Below, piece after piece: positions 60,957-64,000 of a stretch of 64,000 nt of DNA; the first letter of the stretch is position 1; each line of letters opens with the position of its first letter. Location: the NCBI RefSeq assembly GCF_024362695.1, contig NC_065419.1:12152678-12216677 (forward strand), given 5' to 3'. The position numbers and the translations under genes were made by a program. This DNA comes from Pectinophora gossypiella (Eukaryota > Arthropoda > Insecta > Lepidoptera > Gelechiidae). A model generated the notes under the pieces. The model saw only the letters and a list, made by a program, of their open reading frames with translations, made no database searches and was not told where the DNA came from.

Positions 60957-62693
60957 CTACACGAGGGTCTCGTACTTGTCGAGCACGGCGGGCTGGTCGT
61001 CGCCGTGCGAGCGGCTGCGCATGCGCGGCGCGTCCTGGCCGGCGCTCCTGGCGCGCGGCTTCTTGTCGTGGCCGCACGTGCACGCCACCGACGTCTGCCG
61101 CTTCAGCGTGTGGGCGCGCGCGGCCGCGCCCGCGGGGTCCAGCGACTCGCTGCGCGCGTACGCGGGCCGCTTGCTGCGCCCCATGGTGGCGTGCGAGAAC
61201 GACGCGCCCTGCCCGCCGTCCGAGGCCGGCCGCATCGACTCGCTCCTCATGCAGATGTTGCCGCCCGCCCGGCGGAACGAGTCCAGCACGCGCTCCTCGA
61301 TCTCCTCTATATCTTTCTTCTTCACGAGCCAGATCTCCTCGGACCCTCTCGTGAAGTAGCTCGACCCCTTGCTCACGGAGTACTTCTCTTTAGTTTTCAA
61401 TTTGCAGGGCTTGAGGTTATTGTGAGTATTTACTTCTTCGTTGAACTTGACGGTGCGGGCCTGGTCGGGCGAGGCGACGTTGCGGAACGCGGTGCCGTGC
61501 GACGGGAACTGGTCCGGGACCTTCGCGCCGAGGCTCGGCGAGCGGATGGTCACGTCGACCGGCGACGGCATTGGTTTGAATTCTGGCTTTATAATCTTTT
61601 GGGGTTCAGGTTTCTGAATAACTCTTTCTTCGTGGCTCTCGCTGCGCTGCCATTTGGGAGTGACGGTGTTATTCTTCATGATACCTTGTCGTTCCGTGAA
61701 GTTAGTTTCCGGTTTATCTGCTGGACCTAGATCGAAGTGCACGTTGTCTTTGAAGGGTGTGGCGGGCGGAGGGAAGTCCTCCCTGGCTTCGCAGGCGCGC
61801 GCCCTGCCGCGCACGGAGCCGGGCCGGGACAGGCGGCCTACAGTGCCGGTCGCATCCTCGGCCGCCTTCTCAAACTTCTTGATTTTGTCCCCGACCCCAT
61901 TGGATTCTTCTTCCTTCGAAGATGCGGGAGTTTCTACTTTAGAATTATTGTCTACAGTATTTTTGTTACTGTCCAGTCCGACTTCTTTCTCAGAAACCAA
62001 CGGCAACTTTTCTACTTTGGGAGGCTCTTTGTTTAGAGAATTTTCTCTCTTCGGTACTTTTGGAGGGCAAGAATTTTCCTTCGAGTTGGTCCTGGTGATT
62101 TTGGCCGCGGACACGGGGGGAGAAGTGACTTCCTTATTAGGAGGCGAACAGGCGGCTTCTATTTTGCTCGCCCTAGCGACGACCGAGTTTTCGTCAGCTT
62201 TGGAATCGGCTCGCTTGAGTCTGAAGGAGGAGACTGCTGCTGGTGGGGACGTGACCTCCTTCGGGGGCGAGGCGCCCTTCGGCGGGGAGGCTTCTTTCTT
62301 CGGCGGGGACGCGGCCTTCCTCGGCGGCGAAGCAGTTTTTGGCGGCGACTCCTTACCAATCTTGGACGCTATTTCCTTCACCTTCTGCGCCTCGATATCA
62401 CGACTCAAGAACGAAGAATTCTTCACGTAGCATTGATCATCAGCCCGCTCCTTCTCGAGCGACGTCGACCGCTGCTTCTGGAGCATCTCGATCTTCTGCG
62501 CCTGCTCGCGGACCGAGTTGGGTGGGCTGGTGACCTTGTTGGTTCTGTCGGTTTTGATGGTGATGGTGATAGCTTCACCGGGTGGGGGCGGTAAGGGTAG
62601 GTCTTGCTGGGGTGGGGGCAGGTCTTGCGGCGGGTCGCGGGGCGCGGGCGCGACGGGCTGCGGGGGCGGGTCGCGGCGCGGGGAGGCGCGGCG
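60957..62693 (-). CDS. 578-codon ORF continuing in frame after the SCAR stop
   Basis: Directly after TGA 62694-62696 the same frame stays open for 578 codons to TAG at 60957. It begins RRASPRRDPPPQ, turns proline-rich (DLPPPQQDLPLPPPPG), then reads AITITIKTDRTNKVTSPPNS. The first Met is residue 70 (62486), giving 509 residues if translation starts there. It has short SPPK-type repeats (SPPKKEASPPKGASPPKEV), many S/T-P sites, and a distinct block YFTRGSEEIWLVKKKDIEEI then EERVLDSFRRAGGNICM. It ends KYETLV, a class I PDZ-ligand type (T-x-V). No family recognised. It is either a readthrough extension of SCAR, an alternative terminal exon, or a separate gene. Confidence 0.75.
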   Translation of the reverse strand, partial: RRASPRRDPPPQPVAPAPRDPPQDLPPPQQDLPLPPPPGEAITITIKTDRTNKVTSPPNSVREQAQKIEMLQKQRSTSLEKERADDQCYVKNSSFLSRDIEAQKVKEIASKIGKESPPKTASPPRKAASPPKKEASPPKGASPPKEVTSPPAAVSSFRLKRADSKADENSVVARASKIEAACSPPNKEVTSPPVSAAKITRTNSKENSCPPKVPKRENSLNKEPPKVEKLPLVSEKEVGLDSNKNTVDNNSKVETPASSKEEESNGVGDKIKKFEKAAEDATGTVGRLSRPGSVRGRARACEAREDFPPPATPFKDNVHFDLGPADKPETNFTERQGIMKNNTVTPKWQRSESHEERVIQKPEPQKIIKPEFKPMPSPVDVTIRSPSLGAKVPDQFPSHGTAFRNVASPDQARTVKFNEEVNTHNNLKPCKLKTKEKYSVSKGSSYFTRGSEEIWLVKKKDIEEIEERVLDSFRRAGGNICMRSESMRPASDGGQGASFSHATMGRSKRPAYARSESLDPAGAAARAHTLKRQTSVACTCGHDKKPRARSAGQDAPRMRSRSHGDDQPAVLDKYETLV

Positions 62694-62696
62694 TCA
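62694..62696 (-). other. SCAR: SCAR stop codon in leaky TGA-C context
   Basis: GCG TGA CGC. TGA followed by C is the most readthrough-prone tetranucleotide in insects, and an unbroken frame follows. Alternative acceptor-like sites after the stop are at 62658-62659 (CCCGCCCCCGCAG) and 62607-62608 (TGCCCCCACCCCAG). Confidence 0.6.
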
Positions 62697-62887
62697 CGCG
62701 CGGGACTCCGTCCACTGGTCCGAGTCGTCGGAGTCGGAGTCGGCGCCCGAGCTGGTGTCGCTGAGCTCCACGGCCACGCGCCGCGCCAGGATGGACGCCA
62801 CGTCGAGGAAGGCCGGCACGCCGCGCAGCGTGTCGTAGCGGCCGCTCGTGTCGTCTACGCGCTTCTCCACCTTACGGAGTTTGATGC
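62694..62887 (-). CDS. SCAR: SCAR/WAVE terminal coding exon (VCA tail)
   Basis: SCAR/WAVE is the Arp2/3-activating subunit of the WAVE regulatory complex, acting under Rac at the leading edge. After acceptor CATTTCCAG, GC completes Gly (phase 1) and 63 codons follow. They hold the end of a WH2 actin-binding motif (GIKLRKVE), the C helix DVASILARRVAVELSD (family consensus DVAxILxRRxAVExSD) and an acidic Arp2/3-binding tail with Trp (ADSDSDDSDQWTES). The stop TGA lies three residues later, at the normal end of the family. The N-terminal SHD, proline-rich part and first half of WH2 are upstream, outside or beyond the gap. Identification is by motif order, which I consider strong. Confidence 0.87.
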
Positions 62888-63005
62888 CTGGAAATGAAGA
62901 TTCAGGAATTTAAATTTTACCCACTGTTGTATCCTCACTGGATATTGAGATCTTGATGGAATAGTGGATAGGTTAAAACCCCATTGTACTTAGACCATAG
63001 TAGTA

Positions 63006-63212
63006 TGTTATTGGGCATTCTAGACCATCGAAGTGAAGGGATTCGCGAAAATGTTATTGGGCATTCTAGACCATCTTCGTTCAGTCGGATCGCTCGAGCG
63101 CCAACGCGCTATCGCGCGCGCTCTCGCGGATCCCTTCACTTCGATGGTCTAGAATGCCCAAGAACATTTTCGCGAATCCCTTCACTTCGATGGTCTAGAA
63201 ATACCCAATAAC
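63006..63212. repeat. Near-perfect 69-bp inverted repeat
   Basis: Left arm 63006-63074 and right arm 63143-63212 are complementary except for a few bases. Each arm itself holds GGGCATTCTAGACCATC-type motifs twice. The 68-bp spacer is CpG-rich (GCTCGAGCGCCAACGCGC). It looks like a foldback element in a SCAR intron. Confidence 0.88.
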
Positions 63213-63469
63213 ATCGATGGTTCTTAATATTACGATCAATCGGTTAGCAACTACAACACTCACCAGTATAGCACGAGTCGATTTCATATCACATTTTTTG
63301 AGTCTAGATTTTTGTCCTGGCTTTCTAGACCACTTTATCGTTAAAACACAAAACTTCACTTCGTTCGCTTGCGTTCACTCCGTTCCGTGTGGGGTTTTAA
63401 CAATAAACTCGTCTAGAATGTTCAATTCACACATTGAAAGTAGGTATATTCACACAACAATAAACTGTT

Positions 63470-63569
63470 NNNNNNNNNNNNNNNNNNNNNNNNNNNNNNN
63501 NNNNNNNNNNNNNNNNNNNNNNNNNNNNNNNNNNNNNNNNNNNNNNNNNNNNNNNNNNNNNNNNNNNNN
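63470..63569. other. Assembly gap, exactly 100 N
   Basis: 100 N is the conventional size for a gap of unknown length. It abuts a tandem satellite, the likely cause. Confidence 0.97.
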
Positions 63570-64000
63570 CGCCAATCTGGATAGAATTTCTGATATTTTC
63601 GTATGGCACTTTGTGAGTCTCAATTATATTATCACTTTATGTCATAATTCTAGAGTTCGTTGAGCCAATCTGGTATTAAATGACAGGACCGAAGCTGTTC
63701 TTGAATTCAATGACGACTCGCGCCAATCTGGATAGAATTTCTGATATTTTCGTATGGCACTTTGTGAGTCTCAATTATATTATCACTTTATGTCATAATT
63801 CTAGAGATCGTTGAGCCAATCTGGTATTAAATGACAGGACCGAAGCTGTTCTTGAATTCAATGACGACTCGCGCCAATCTGGATAGAATTTCTGATATTT
63901 TCGTATGGTACTTTGTGAGTCTCAAATTATATTATCACTTTATGTCATAATTCTGGAGATCGTTGAGCCAATCTGGTATTGGATGACAGGACAGCAAATT
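63570..64000. repeat. 151-bp tandem satellite, running off both sides
   Basis: Units start at 63570, 63721 and 63872 with CGCCAATCTGGATAGAATTT. Each holds TTTTCGTATGGYACTTTGTG and GACAGGACCGAAGCTGTTC. Units are about 97-99% alike by eye. The first begins at the gap edge and the last is cut by the window end. Confidence 0.95.

Noticed and set aside
60908..62897. Long plus-strand frames of 97-258 codons opposite SCAR and the downstream ORF
   Set aside because: Low-complexity Arg/Ala/Ser-rich or shadow translations of GC-rich minus-strand coding sequence.
63262..63290. Penultimate SCAR exon (donor GTGAGTG, reading IDSCYT then G)
   Set aside because: Phase fits exon 62887, but the residues do not match the L-L-x-x-I-R start of a WH2 motif and no acceptor is evident.
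1..64000. CRISPR arrays, bacterial operons, integrated viral genes
   Set aside because: None seen. Direct repeats here are 134-170 bp tandem units without spacers, and the recognisable mobile-element proteins are only LINE fragments.

Overview
The window looks like nuclear DNA of a moth or butterfly (Lepidoptera). The genes are split by GT-AG introns. The spaces between exons are AT-rich and full of tRNA-headed SINEs, small palindromic DNA elements and 3' stumps of non-LTR retrotransposons. The coding set fits an insect: tandem i-type lysozymes, an LDLRAP1-type PTB adaptor, an ING4/5 protein and the end of SCAR/WAVE. I saw no bacterial operons, CRISPR array, rRNA or free-standing tRNA gene, and no viral gene.

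Layout. 1-7 kb is repeat-rich upstream DNA. 7.0-11.0 kb (+) holds three exons of i-type lysozyme 1; its signal-peptide exon was not found. 16.7-22.5 kb (+) holds the complete four-exon paralogue, lysozyme 2, with the same intron phases. Directly after its stop codon, the 3' part of its last exon is repeated four more times with a 134-bp period (to about 23.05 kb). Each unit carries a run of TTC/GAA pentamers spaced exactly 5 bp, the pattern of a heat shock element. 24.2-44.0 kb (-) is a six-exon gene for a 212-residue PTB-domain adaptor most like LDLRAP1. Next to its exon 2, five decayed copies of that exon's 3' half plus splice donor form a second tandem array (29.96-30.79 kb). Its 13-kb first intron is mostly nested transposable elements. 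44.1-44.25 kb is a CpG-rich probable promoter. A short MGNC... exon at 45.83-45.86 kb could be an alternative first exon. 45-55 kb has no convincing gene apart from an orphan terminal-exon candidate at 47.15 kb and two tandem-repeat blocks near 51 kb. 55.3-56.2 kb (-) is an intronless ING4/5-type gene. 60.96-62.89 kb (-) holds the last SCAR/WAVE coding exon (VCA tail, stop TGA) followed, in the same frame, by 578 further open codons. The window ends in a 69-bp-arm inverted repeat, a 100-N gap and a 151-bp tandem satellite.

How the genes relate. The two lysozymes are a tandem duplication, and both have lost the family's catalytic glutamate. The PTB adaptor (membrane cargo sorting), ING (histone acetylation complexes) and SCAR (Arp2/3 actin nucleation) are unrelated neighbours on the minus strand. 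The main points for follow-up are the heat-shock-element array grown from a lysozyme exon, the long in-frame ORF behind the SCAR stop, and the repeated local amplification of 134-170 bp units, two of them exon-derived.
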